NCBI RefSeq assembly: GCF_046773475.1
Contig: NZ_CP177239.1
Location: 2,170,001 to 2,234,000, forward strand
Length of the DNA stretch: 64,000 nt
Source: Nitratireductor aquimarinus
GTDB taxonomy: Bacteria; Pseudomonadota; Alphaproteobacteria; Rhizobiales; Rhizobiaceae
Reading direction: 5' to 3'
Shown here: in pieces, positions 7,726-18,082 of the stretch
Layout: each line of letters begins with the position of its first letter
How positions within the stretch are numbered: position 1 is the stretch's first letter
The notes under the pieces: generated by a model
Databases searched by the model: none
Seen by the model: only the letters and a program-made list of their open reading frames with translations
What the model was told of the DNA's origin: nothing
Position numbers and translations under genes: made by a program

Positions 7726-9351
7726 ATGAGAAATCTGCTTCTGGCCGGCGTTGCCGCCGCTGCCCTTTCCGCCTCCGCGCTCGCGCCCGCCCTTGCACAG
7801 GACATCAAGCAGGGCGGCTCGATGACCGTGACCTACAAGGACGACGTGTCGACGCTCGATCCGGCCATCGGCTATGACTGGCAGAACTGGTCGATGATCA
7901 AATCGCTGTTCGACGGCCTGATGGATTATGTGCCGGGCACGACGGAGCTGCGCCCGGAGATTGCCGAATCCTATGAGATTTCCGAGGACGGCACGGTCTT
8001 CACCTTCAAGCTGCGCGACGGCGTGAAATTCCACAATGGCCGCGCCCTTACCGCCGAGGACGTGAAATATTCCATCGAGCGCGCGGTGAACCCGAAGACC
8101 CAGAGCCCGGGTGCGGGTTTCTTCGGCTCCATCAAGGGGTTTGAGGAAGCTTCGAGCGGCGATGCGGAAGGGCTTTCGGGCATCACGGTCGTCGATGACG
8201 GCACGATCAAATTCGAGCTTTCACGTCCCGACGCGACCTTCCTGCACGTGCTGGCGCTCAACTTCGCCCATGTGGTGCCGAAGGAAGAGGTCGAGAAATA
8301 CGGTGCGGACTTCGGCAAGCATCCGGTCGGCTCCGGCGCGTTCAAGCTGGCGGAATGGACGCTCGGCCAGCGCCTCGTCTTCGAGCGCTTCGAGGACTAC
8401 TGGAACCCCGGCGTGCCGAAGCTCGACCAGATCGTCTTCGAGGTCGGCCAGGAGCCGGTGGTGGCGCTGCTGCGCCTGCAGAACGGCGAAGTGGACGTGC
8501 CGGGCGACGGCATTCCGCCGGCGAAGTTCATCGAGGTGAAGAACGATCCCAAGTTCAAGGACCTTATCATTCAGGGCGGCCAGCTGCACACCGGCTACGT
8601 GACCATGAATGTGAAGATGGAGCCCTTCGACAAGGCGGAAGTGCGCCAGGCCGTGAACATGGCCATCAACAAGGACCGCATCCTGCGCATCATCAATGGT
8701 CGCGCCGTGACGGCGAACCAGCCGCTGCCGCCTTCCATGCCGGGCTACGCCAAGGACCATGAGGGCTATGCCTATGATCCGGAAGCCGCCAAGGCGCTTC
8801 TGGCCGAGGCCGGGCTTGCAGACGGGTTCGAGACCGAACTCTACGTCATGAACACCGACCCGCAGCCGCGCATTGCGCAGGCGATCCAGCAGGACCTGAA
8901 GGCCATCGGCATCAACGCCTCGATCAAGTCTCTGGCGCAGGCCAATGTGATTGCGGCAGGCGGCGAGGAAGATCAGGCTCCGATGATCTGGTCGGGCGGC
9001 ATGGCGTGGATCGCCGACTTCCCGGATCCGTCCAACTTCTACGGCCCGATCCTGGGCTGCGACGGCGCGGTTTCGGGCGGCTGGAACTGGGCCTGGTACT
9101 GCAATGAGGATCTCGACGCCATGGCGCAGGAAGCCGATTCCATGGTCGATCCGGCCAAGGCCGGCGAGCGCGAGGCCATGTGGCGCGACATCTATCTGAA
9201 GGTCATGGAAGACGCCCCCTGGGCGCCGATCTTCAACGAAGAGCGCTTCACCATTCGCTCCGAACGCATCGGCGGCGACGACAAGCTGTTCGTCGATCCG
9301 GTGCACATTCCCGTCCACTATGACGAGGTCTATGCCAAAGATGTGCAATAA
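7726..9351 (+). CDS. Oligopeptide/dipeptide-type ABC transporter substrate-binding protein (SBP family 5)
   Basis: A 541-residue secreted protein. A 24-residue signal peptide (RNLLLAGVAAAALSASALAP then ALAQ) precedes the family 5 binding fold. The fold includes the motif AESYEISEDGTVFTFKLRDG near residue 83 and the usual PVGSGAFKL segment near residue 205. It would bind the substrate in the periplasm and deliver it to the two permeases. It is preceded by AAAGGA. The association with amiC, amiR and an amidase suggests an amide, amino-acid amide or short peptide-like ligand rather than general dipeptides. This is inferred from context. Confidence 0.93.
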   Translation: MRNLLLAGVAAAALSASALAPALAQDIKQGGSMTVTYKDDVSTLDPAIGYDWQNWSMIKSLFDGLMDYVPGTTELRPEIAESYEISEDGTVFTFKLRDGVKFHNGRALTAEDVKYSIERAVNPKTQSPGAGFFGSIKGFEEASSGDAEGLSGITVVDDGTIKFELSRPDATFLHVLALNFAHVVPKEEVEKYGADFGKHPVGSGAFKLAEWTLGQRLVFERFEDYWNPGVPKLDQIVFEVGQEPVVALLRLQNGEVDVPGDGIPPAKFIEVKNDPKFKDLIIQGGQLHTGYVTMNVKMEPFDKAEVRQAVNMAINKDRILRIINGRAVTANQPLPPSMPGYAKDHEGYAYDPEAAKALLAEAGLADGFETELYVMNTDPQPRIAQAIQQDLKAIGINASIKSLAQANVIAAGGEEDQAPMIWSGGMAWIADFPDPSNFYGPILGCDGAVSGGWNWAWYCNEDLDAMAQEADSMVDPAKAGEREAMWRDIYLKVMEDAPWAPIFNEERFTIRSERIGGDDKLFVDPVHIPVHYDEVYAKDVQ

Positions 9352-10285
9352 CTGCGACTACACCATCCACGGACGCCACCACCATTTTGGGTGGGATCAT
9401 TCGATCCCGCCCGCAGAACGGGTGACGCCGGGCTCGACGCTGGAATTCGAATGTCTCGATTCCGGCTCCGGCCACTTCACGCCCGAAAGCACCGTGGACG
9501 ACATCGCCACGCTGGATTTCTCCAAGGTCAATCCGGTCAACGGCCCCATCTATGTGGAAGGGGCCAGCCCCGGCGATGCGCTGAAGGTCGAGATCCTCTC
9601 GTTCAAACCGTCCGGCTTCGGCTGGACGGCGAACATTCCGGGCTTTGGCCTTCTGGCGGACCAGTTCAAGGACCCGGCGCTGACGCTGTGGAACTATGAC
9701 GCAACGAGCCTTGAGCCGGCTGCCTTTGGCAAGCACGGCCGTGTGCCGCTGAAACCCTTTGCCGGCACAATCGGACTGGCGCCGGCGGAAGCGGGTCTCC
9801 ACTCGGTTGTGCCGCCGCGCCGCATGGGCGGCAATCTCGACATCCGCGATCTGGCGGCGGGCACCACGCTCTATCTGCCGGTCGAGGTGGAGGGCGCACT
9901 GTTCTCCATCGGAGACACCCATGCCGCCCAGGGCGACGGCGAAGTGTGCGGCACGGCCATCGAGAGCCAGATGAACGTGGCGGTGAAGCTGGACGTGGTG
10001 AAGGATGCAAACCTTGCCATGCCGCGCTTCACCACGCCGGGACCGGTGACGCGGCATCTGGATGCGGAAGGCTATGAGGTGACGACCGGCATCGGCTCCG
10101 ACCTCATGGAAGGCGCACGTGCGGCCCTTTCCGGCATGATCGACCTTCTGTGCGCCACGCGCGGGCTCTCGCCCGAGGACGCCTACATGCTGTGTTCGGT
10201 GTGTGGCGACCTGCGCATCAGCGAAATCGTCGACCAGCCCAACTGGGTCGTTTCCTTCTACTTCCCGCGCGTCGTCTTTTCGTGA
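9341..10285 (+). CDS. Acetamidase/formamidase family amidohydrolase
   Basis: A 314-residue enzyme of the acetamidase/formamidase family, the short (about 310-residue) version. It starts with the diagnostic CDYTIHGRHHHFGWDHS. It also carries GSGHFTPESTVDD, the metal-site type motif VPPRRMGGNLDIRDL near residue 155, and SIGDTHAAQGDGEVCGTAIE near residue 190. It should hydrolyse a short aliphatic amide to ammonia and the acid. The start is uncertain: ATG codons at 9320, 9332 and 9341 are in frame and all overlap the upstream binding-protein gene. 9341 gives the N-terminus usual in the family. It lies inside the dpp-type transporter operon between the binding protein and the ATPase. Confidence 0.9.
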   Translation: MCNNCDYTIHGRHHHFGWDHSIPPAERVTPGSTLEFECLDSGSGHFTPESTVDDIATLDFSKVNPVNGPIYVEGASPGDALKVEILSFKPSGFGWTANIPGFGLLADQFKDPALTLWNYDATSLEPAAFGKHGRVPLKPFAGTIGLAPAEAGLHSVVPPRRMGGNLDIRDLAAGTTLYLPVEVEGALFSIGDTHAAQGDGEVCGTAIESQMNVAVKLDVVKDANLAMPRFTTPGPVTRHLDAEGYEVTTGIGSDLMEGARAALSGMIDLLCATRGLSPEDAYMLCSVCGDLRISEIVDQPNWVVSFYFPRVVFS

Positions 10286-10295
10286 GCCGACGCCA

Positions 10296-12125
<1,830 letters not shown>

Positions 12126-12131
12126 GTCGGC

Positions 12132-12884
12132 TTAAAAGAGCCTGACGAAGAAGACCAGGCTCATCACCGTGCCGACCAGAATGACCACCGCGCGCACCAC
12201 GGCAGGCGGCAGCGCGCGGGCCAGCGGCGCACCCGCATAGCCGCCAATGGTGGCGGCTGCCATCATCACCAGCGCCTGCGGCCATGCAACGATCCCGGCA
12301 AGCGCGAAAGTGGCGACCGAGATGGCCGAGAGGATGAAGGACAACCCGTTCTTCAGACCGTTCATCGTGTTGAGGTCACGCATGCCCCAGAGCGAAAACA
12401 GGGCGAGCAGGACAATGCCCAGACCGCCATTGAAATAGCCGCCATAGATGGAGACGACGAGGGTGCTGATCCGCCCCTCACCTGCCTCGCCACCGCCCGA
12501 ACCGTGGCGGCGCGCCCAGCTTTGAATGCGGGCGCCGAAGGCGAAGATGAGCGTGGCGGCTGCCAGCAGGAAAGGCACCACCAACGAGAACGCTTCGTTG
12601 GAAGACACCAGCAGCAGGAGCGAGCCGATCAGCCCGCCAATGGCCGTGAGGCCGGCAATGCGCAGAAGCCTGGACCGGTCGAAAGCCGCGAGCTCCGAAC
12701 GGAAGCCCAGCGCGCCGCCCAGATAGCCGGGAAACACGGCGACTGCGCTTGTCGCGTTTGCCGCAACGACGGGCACGCCCGTATAGACCAGCGCCGGGAA
12801 GGTGAGAAACGTGCCGCCGCCTGCGACCGTGTTGAGCGTGCCGGCAAAGAACGCCGCGACCGCCAGGATCAGATACTCTTCCAT
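12132..12884 (-). CDS. TSUP (TauE/SafE) family membrane permease
   Basis: A 250-residue protein with about eight membrane spans and the family's opening motif (AAFFAGTLNTVAGGGTFLTF), with the matching repeat GGYFNGGLGIVLLALFSLWG in the second half. TSUP proteins are thought to export or import sulfite, sulfoacetate or related anions. No sulfur gene lies nearby, so the substrate is unknown. It is convergent with the amide operon, the two stops being 6 bases apart. A strong hairpin between them was not seen. Confidence 0.88.
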   Translation of the reverse strand: MEEYLILAVAAFFAGTLNTVAGGGTFLTFPALVYTGVPVVAANATSAVAVFPGYLGGALGFRSELAAFDRSRLLRIAGLTAIGGLIGSLLLLVSSNEAFSLVVPFLLAAATLIFAFGARIQSWARRHGSGGGEAGEGRISTLVVSIYGGYFNGGLGIVLLALFSLWGMRDLNTMNGLKNGLSFILSAISVATFALAGIVAWPQALVMMAAATIGGYAGAPLARALPPAVVRAVVILVGTVMSLVFFVRLF

Positions 12885-13170
12885 GCGTCCCCCACGCTCT
12901 GAAAAACCGGACTTGCATCAACCGCCTGGATCGCGGCGGATCCGAATGAACCACGGCGATCCAGAGCCACTTATCCGATCCGCGCGAAAAGGGCCAATGG
13001 CCTGCGCCGGCGGAGCATTGGCACAGACGGGTGCGCGCGCACGGAAACAACGTGGGATAGTATGAAAAGAAGGCCTTCAGGCTTTGTTATGAATGTGACA
13101 TTAGGGAAGTTCTCTGGAGACTTCGAACGTTTCGCCCCTGCGAAACCCTTTCGCGACACGCCTGGAAAGC

Positions 13171-14394
13171 ATGATGGAGAACACCCCTGCGATCAACATG
13201 ACCGGCTTTGTCGGTCCTGCGATCATGCTCCTTTTCGCCCTCGGCTTCGTCTGGGTGTGGCTCGTGGACCGGCGGCAGCTGAATTCCGCCATTCTTGCAG
13301 CCGCCTGCGCCTTCCTGAGCGTGGGCATGACCTTGCAGCTTCTGGAATGGCCGGCGGGGCCTGGTCCGAATGTGCTGTTTTCCGGCTTTTTCTATACGCT
13401 GGCCGTGTTGCTGGCGAGCGACGGCATGTTACGACGCGCCGGCAAACGGCTCAGCCTGTTAGCCGGCATCGCTCTGATGATCGCCATCATGGCGCCGCTC
13501 TGGTATTTCTCCTATGTCGAGCCAAGCCTGCTGATGCGCATCTATGTGCAGAATTTCGGCTATGGCGCCATACTTCTCGTCAACGCCCTGCGCCTGCGGC
13601 CGGCAAAGGGCGCAGGTGCTGCGGACCGGGTGCTCTTCTGGGTGCTGCTGGTCTTCGCCATTCACTTCTTTCCGCGCACGCTTTTCACCACCGGCCCCGC
13701 GATAGCGCATGACGGCATTGCGCCGGATGGATCACTGTTCTGGCAGACGCTCCAGCTCTCGCTCTCGGTGCTGGGGGCCATGCTGGCGCTGGCCGTGCTC
13801 GCCACCATTCTGACCGACATGATGGAAGACCTGCGGCGCGATCGCGACCGTGACGGGCTGACGGGCATTCTGAACCGCCGGGGTTTCGAGGAACGCGCCA
13901 ACAGGCTTGTGAATTCGCGGCGCAGAGCAGCCATGTCGCTCATCGTGTGCGATCTCGACCACTTCAAGCTCCTGAACGACACCCATGGCCACAGTGCCGG
14001 TGATGCGGCGCTGAAGGTCTTCGGCACCATGCTTCTCGATACGGCGCGTTCCACCGACATTGTGGGTCGGATCGGCGGCGAGGAATTCGCGCTGCTCCTG
14101 CCCAACACCGACCTCGCCGGCGCACGCGACATGGCCGAACGCCTGCGCCGGAACCTTGCAGCCGACGACTTTCCGCTGACGCAGAAGGGCATCGACCTTT
14201 CCGCAAGCTTCGGCGTGGCGGAGAAGGCTCCGCAGGACACGCTTGGCACGCTGTTCAAGCGGGCCGATGGCTATCTGTATGAGGCCAAAAACGACGGACG
14301 CGACCGCACCGTTGCGCGGGAGGTTTCCGAAGCCGCGCCGCACACGGACGCAACCCCGGCGGCAAAGCCAGCCGATCAGGCACCGGGCGTCTGA
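13171..14394 (+). CDS. Membrane-bound diguanylate cyclase (GGDEF)
   Basis: A 407-residue protein. Residues about 10-215 hold six or seven hydrophobic spans forming an integral membrane sensor domain that I could not assign to a named family. Residues about 228-380 are a GGDEF domain with an intact active site GGEEF at 302-306 and metal-binding Asp261 in CDLDHFK. An inhibitory I-site RSTD at 293-296 sits exactly five residues before GGEEF. It should therefore make c-di-GMP and be product-inhibited. It stands alone between the TSUP and LysR genes. The last 25 residues are a disordered Ala/Pro-rich tail. Confidence 0.92.
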   Translation: MMENTPAINMTGFVGPAIMLLFALGFVWVWLVDRRQLNSAILAAACAFLSVGMTLQLLEWPAGPGPNVLFSGFFYTLAVLLASDGMLRRAGKRLSLLAGIALMIAIMAPLWYFSYVEPSLLMRIYVQNFGYGAILLVNALRLRPAKGAGAADRVLFWVLLVFAIHFFPRTLFTTGPAIAHDGIAPDGSLFWQTLQLSLSVLGAMLALAVLATILTDMMEDLRRDRDRDGLTGILNRRGFEERANRLVNSRRRAAMSLIVCDLDHFKLLNDTHGHSAGDAALKVFGTMLLDTARSTDIVGRIGGEEFALLLPNTDLAGARDMAERLRRNLAADDFPLTQKGIDLSASFGVAEKAPQDTLGTLFKRADGYLYEAKNDGRDRTVAREVSEAAPHTDATPAAKPADQAPGV

Positions 14395-14400
14395 ACGCAC

Positions 14401-15312
14401 TCACGCGCCAATGTCGCCCACAGCCGATAGCGTGCATTTGACGAAATCGCGCACGAACGGGTTTATGCTGTCCTCGCGCCAGGCCACCACCAGCGAAACC
14501 GCCTTGGGCAGCTTTGGAAGCTCGCGGTAGACCACCCCTGTCGTCGGCGTCATTACCACCCAGGACGGCACGATGCCGACGCCAATGCCGGCGGATGCCA
14601 TCACGACGACCGTCATCGTGTGGCTGACCTCCTGAACCACTTTCGGTGCGAAGCCGGCTTTGCGGCAATATTGCAGGACCACATCCTGATAGCTGACACC
14701 GACGATCGATGAATAGGTGATGAAGTTTTCCTCACTCAGGTCTTCGACCTCGAGGTCTTCCTTCGCGGCAAGGGGCGAGTCTGCCGGCAGCACCGCGACG
14801 AACCCCTCCCGATACACTTCGCGATAGGTGATGCCGGACATGGTGCGGGGCGGGCGCACGAAGGCCACGTCGATCTTGCGCTCTTTGAGGAGCGCCAGCT
14901 GCTCCTCGGTGGTGTGGATCTGCATGTCGATCTGAACGGCCGGATTGCGCTGGCTGAACTCACGCATCGCATTCGACATAAAGGTGTAGAGCCCGACATA
15001 CACGGTGGAAATGCGCAACCGCCCTGCCGAAAGCCCGCCGGCCGCCTGGGTTTCACGGAACCCCTCTTCCAGCGAAACGAAGATCTGCTGGGTCTTTTCA
15101 AACAGCACGCGACCGGCCGGCGTGAGCGTGACGCTGCGTGTCGTTCGGTCGAACAGACGAACGCCAAGCCGTTCTTCCAACTGACGAATCTGCTGGCTGA
15201 GCGGCGCCTGGGAGACGCCGAGCATCTCCGCAGCGCGGCCGAAATGCAGCTCCTGCGCGACCCGCATGAAATAGCGCAGATGCCGGAACTCAATGGCTCC
15301 CAGTGACTGCAT
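14401..15312 (-). CDS. LysR-family transcriptional regulator of the divergent TRAP operon
   Basis: A 303-residue LysR-type regulator. The N-terminal helix-turn-helix (EFRHLRYFMRVAQELHFGRA then LGVSQAPLSQQIRQLEERLG, residues about 8-65) is followed by a periplasmic-binding-like effector domain. The ATG at 15312 has a GGAGGA site. The frame stays open upstream to 15519, but that extension has no family match. It is divergent from the TRAP transporter operon beginning at 15422, and a perfect ATATTG-N6-CAATAT repeat lies between them. Control of that operon is therefore likely. The effector is probably the imported compound or its hydrolysis product. Confidence 0.92.
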   Translation of the reverse strand: MQSLGAIEFRHLRYFMRVAQELHFGRAAEMLGVSQAPLSQQIRQLEERLGVRLFDRTTRSVTLTPAGRVLFEKTQQIFVSLEEGFRETQAAGGLSAGRLRISTVYVGLYTFMSNAMREFSQRNPAVQIDMQIHTTEEQLALLKERKIDVAFVRPPRTMSGITYREVYREGFVAVLPADSPLAAKEDLEVEDLSEENFITYSSIVGVSYQDVVLQYCRKAGFAPKVVQEVSHTMTVVVMASAGIGVGIVPSWVVMTPTTGVVYRELPKLPKAVSLVVAWREDSINPFVRDFVKCTLSAVGDIGA

Positions 15313-15360
15313 TGCTCCTCCGTAATTCATATTCAAAACAGAAAAATAGCCTTCATAAAT

Positions 15361-15378
15361 ATATTGGACAAGCAATAT
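15361..15378. promoter_or_regulatory. Candidate LysR operator (inverted repeat)
   Basis: A perfect 6-bp inverted repeat, ATATTG then 6 bases then CAATAT, lies in the AT-rich 109-base region between the divergent lysR gene and dctQ. It is about 50 bases from the lysR start and 43 bases before the dctQ start. It fits the T-N11-A layout of LysR-type sites. Function is inferred. Confidence 0.5.
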
Positions 15379-15421
15379 TGGCACATGCTTCCGTAGTTCG
15401 AATTTGTTTGGGAGAGACTTC

Positions 15422-15928
15422 GTGAACGACCAAAAGCCGATCGATCTCGCACGACCGCTGCGGATCGCTGTTGGCCTCATGCTCATCGTGGTTGTGGGTG
15501 TGACGCTGCTGCAGATCATTCTGCGTTACTTCTTCAACGCACCGCTTGTCTGGAGTGAGGAGCTGGCAAAGCTTCTCATCGTCTGGATCGCCTTTATCGG
15601 CGCGGCCGCCGTCTGCTGGGACGGCCGCCATCTGAACGTTGATGTCTTCTTCCTGATGCTTCCGCAGAAGGCGCGCAATGTGGTGCGCTACATCAACGCC
15701 GGAATTTCCATCGGCTTTCTGGCCATTCTCGGCTGGACCAGCGTCAAGCTGGTGATCCTGGAGAACATGCAGGACCTCTCGGCCCTGCCGCTTCCGGCAG
15801 GCGTGGTGCGGCTCGCAGCGACCGTTGGTGCGGCCCTGATGATCCTCGCGATCATCGGACGCATCGTCTACGTGCGGCCCATGCACCGCCAGACCGACCC
15901 GGCCTATGGCCATGAAGACCCCATGTGA
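15422..15928 (+). CDS. TRAP transporter small membrane subunit (DctQ family)
   Basis: A 168-residue protein with four membrane spans and the conserved DctQ segment RYFFNAPLVWSEELAKLLIV near residue 38. The GTG at 15422 is preferred because a GGGAGAG site lies 5-6 bases upstream; a TTG at 15404 is in frame but lacks such a site. DctQ forms the membrane complex with DctM. It is the first gene of an operon with dctM, a creatininase-like gene, dctP and an M20 hydrolase. Confidence 0.92.
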   Translation: MNDQKPIDLARPLRIAVGLMLIVVVGVTLLQIILRYFFNAPLVWSEELAKLLIVWIAFIGAAAVCWDGRHLNVDVFFLMLPQKARNVVRYINAGISIGFLAILGWTSVKLVILENMQDLSALPLPAGVVRLAATVGAALMILAIIGRIVYVRPMHRQTDPAYGHEDPM

Positions 15929-15943
15929 TCTGCGGACCAATCA

Positions 15944-17221
15944 ATGCTGACAATTGCTATTATCGGACTGCTTCTGGTCCTTCTATTCATGGGTTTGCCG
16001 CTGGTCTTCGCCATCGGCGCATCGTCCATGGTGTATTTCTTCTTTGCCGACATCAATCTGGCGCTGCTGACCCAGCGCATGACGGCATCGATCAATTCCT
16101 TCCTGATCCTGGCCATCCCGTTCTTCTTCCTGGCCGGCGAATTGATGAATGCGTGCAAGCTGACCGACCGCATCATCGCTCTGGCAAAGGCGCTGGTGGG
16201 GCATATCCATGGCGGTCTGGCGCAGGTGAACATCTTCGCCAGCCTGATCTTCTCCGGCATGTCGGGCTCGCCCACCGCAGACACGACCGCACTGGGCTCG
16301 GTGCTTATTCCGGCAATGAAGAAGGAAGGCTATCCAGGCCCCTTCTCGGCAGCCGTGACCGTGGCGTCTTCCATGGTGGGACCGATGATCCCGCCGAGCG
16401 TTGCACTGGTGATCTATGGCACGCTGGCCAATGTCTCCATCGGCCGCCTGCTTCTGGCAGGCATTCTGCCGGGCTTCGTGATCATCGGCACGCAGATGCT
16501 GTTCACCTATTTCTATGCGCGCAAACGCAATTTTCCGCGCTATGAACGGGCGACGATGCCGGAACTGGCCACCGCCATCAAGGGCGGCGGCCCGGCCATC
16601 ATGTTCCCGGTCATCATCGTGGCTGGCATTCTGTTCGGCATCTTCTCGCCGACCGAGGCGGCGGCCGTGGCCGTGCTCTACGGCCTGCTGCTCAGCCTCT
16701 TCTACCGCAATGTAAAACTCGCCGACATCTGGGGCGCGATCCAGAACACGGCGCTGGGCTCGGCCCGCATCCTCTCCATCATCGCCGTTGCGTCTGCGTT
16801 TTCGTGGATCATGGTGCGCGAGCAGGTGCCGATGGCCATTGCAAACGGCATTTCCTCCATCTCGGAAAACCCGGTCATCGCGCTCTTCGTGATCGTGGCG
16901 ATGCTTCTGGGCGTCGGGCTTCTGATGGTTGCCTCTTCGGCCGAGATCGTGCTGACGCCGATCCTCGTTCCGGTGATCCTGCAGTTCGGCATCGATCCGG
17001 TGCACTTTGGCGTTTTGCTGGTCTTCAGCCTGATCATCGGCGGCGCGACCCCACCGGTGGGCGTGCTGATGTTCATCGCGCAGGACATAGCCAAGATATC
17101 GCACGGCCAGATGGTGAAGGCGATGCTGCCCTTCTACATCCCGCTGTTCACGGCGGTGGTGCTGCTGGTCCTGTTCCCCGAGATCAGCCTTTTCCTTCCC
17201 AACCTCGTGTTCGGGAACTGA
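15944..17221 (+). CDS. TRAP transporter large permease (DctM family)
   Basis: A 425-residue protein with about 12 membrane spans. It has the family features: an N-terminal MGLPLVFAIGASSMVYFF segment, IFASLIFSGMSGSPTADTTA near residue 105, SSMVGPMIPPS near 150 and GGATPPVGVLMFIAQDIAKI near 365. It is the Na+-coupled permease of the TRAP system. It starts 15 bases after dctQ. The solute cannot be read from the sequence, but the neighbouring hydrolases suggest a cyclic or acylated nitrogen compound. Confidence 0.94.
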   Translation: MLTIAIIGLLLVLLFMGLPLVFAIGASSMVYFFFADINLALLTQRMTASINSFLILAIPFFFLAGELMNACKLTDRIIALAKALVGHIHGGLAQVNIFASLIFSGMSGSPTADTTALGSVLIPAMKKEGYPGPFSAAVTVASSMVGPMIPPSVALVIYGTLANVSIGRLLLAGILPGFVIIGTQMLFTYFYARKRNFPRYERATMPELATAIKGGGPAIMFPVIIVAGILFGIFSPTEAAAVAVLYGLLLSLFYRNVKLADIWGAIQNTALGSARILSIIAVASAFSWIMVREQVPMAIANGISSISENPVIALFVIVAMLLGVGLLMVASSAEIVLTPILVPVILQFGIDPVHFGVLLVFSLIIGGATPPVGVLMFIAQDIAKISHGQMVKAMLPFYIPLFTAVVLLVLFPEISLFLPNLVFGN

Positions 17222-17251
17222 GCGTTCAATGACTTTGGAGTCCATGCATAA

Positions 17252-18082
17252 ATGAGTACCGTGAAGAACCACCTTCTGGAGGACATGACCTTTCTGGAAT
17301 TCCAGGAGCGCATGAGCGAGGATCCGGTGATCCTCATTCCGCTCGGCTCGCAGGAAATTCAGGGCCCGATGGTGCCCATGGGCGATTTCATGCTCACCCG
17401 CGAAATCGCCAGCCTCGTGGCCGAGAAGACCGGGGCGATTGCCGCCCCGACCATGCCTTTCGGCTATGCGGAGTATTTCCGCTCCGTGCCGGGCGGCATC
17501 GCGCTTTCGGCCGACGCCTTCCGCGCCACGCTGCGCGACATGCTCGACAATTTTCTCGACCATGGCCTGACCAGGCTTGTGATCCTGAACGGGCACAGCG
17601 GCAATGCGCCCCTGATCGACCAGGTGATCCGCTCGGTGCGCCGCGATCATGACGTGCTGGTGCCAAGCATCAATCTGTGGCGCTCCATTCCCGACGATCT
17701 GTGGAAGGAACTTCATGGCGACTTCGGCAAGAAGGCGTTCGCCCATGGCGGAGATCCGATCACCTCGGTCTATCTGCACCTCTTCCCGGATCTGACGCGA
17801 ATGGACGCCGTGGAGATCGATGCCGCGTTCGGCAAGATGCTCGATCTGCCGACCGCCGGTCTTTCCGGCGTGCGTTTCCAGGGAACGGAAATCGCACTGC
17901 CGGTCAATGTCGACGATCACTGCTCCAACGGCATTGCCGGAGGGGACGCGCGCAAATCCTCTGCCGACAAGGGCGCGCGCTTCGTCGAGCACCTCATCGC
18001 GTTCTGCTCCGACTTTGTCGAGCACATGCGCTCTGTTCCATCATCCACAAAACCGAAAGCCAAAGGGGAACTTGCAAAATGA
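17252..18082 (+). CDS. Creatininase-family protein with altered metal-site motif
   Basis: A 276-residue protein of the creatininase/formamide hydrolase-like fold. It carries the hallmark ILIPLGSQEIQGPMVPMGD near residues 28-45, VILNGHSGN near 109-117, and the usual GGDARKSSADKG loop near 231-242. The family's zinc motif reads E-Q-H-G-P-H; here it is E35-I-Q37-G-P-M40, so two histidines are replaced by Gln and Met. Chemistry or metal use may differ from creatinine or 3-guanylpropionate hydrolysis. It lies between dctM and dctP (its stop overlaps the dctP start, ATGA), so it probably acts on the TRAP substrate. Confidence 0.85.
   Translation: MSTVKNHLLEDMTFLEFQERMSEDPVILIPLGSQEIQGPMVPMGDFMLTREIASLVAEKTGAIAAPTMPFGYAEYFRSVPGGIALSADAFRATLRDMLDNFLDHGLTRLVILNGHSGNAPLIDQVIRSVRRDHDVLVPSINLWRSIPDDLWKELHGDFGKKAFAHGGDPITSVYLHLFPDLTRMDAVEIDAAFGKMLDLPTAGLSGVRFQGTEIALPVNVDDHCSNGIAGGDARKSSADKGARFVEHLIAFCSDFVEHMRSVPSSTKPKAKGELAK

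Noticed and set aside
15983..18025. A 680-codon minus-strand frame antisense to dctM and the creatininase-like gene
   Set aside because: His/Gln/Arg-rich shadow of well-identified genes, with no family resemblance.
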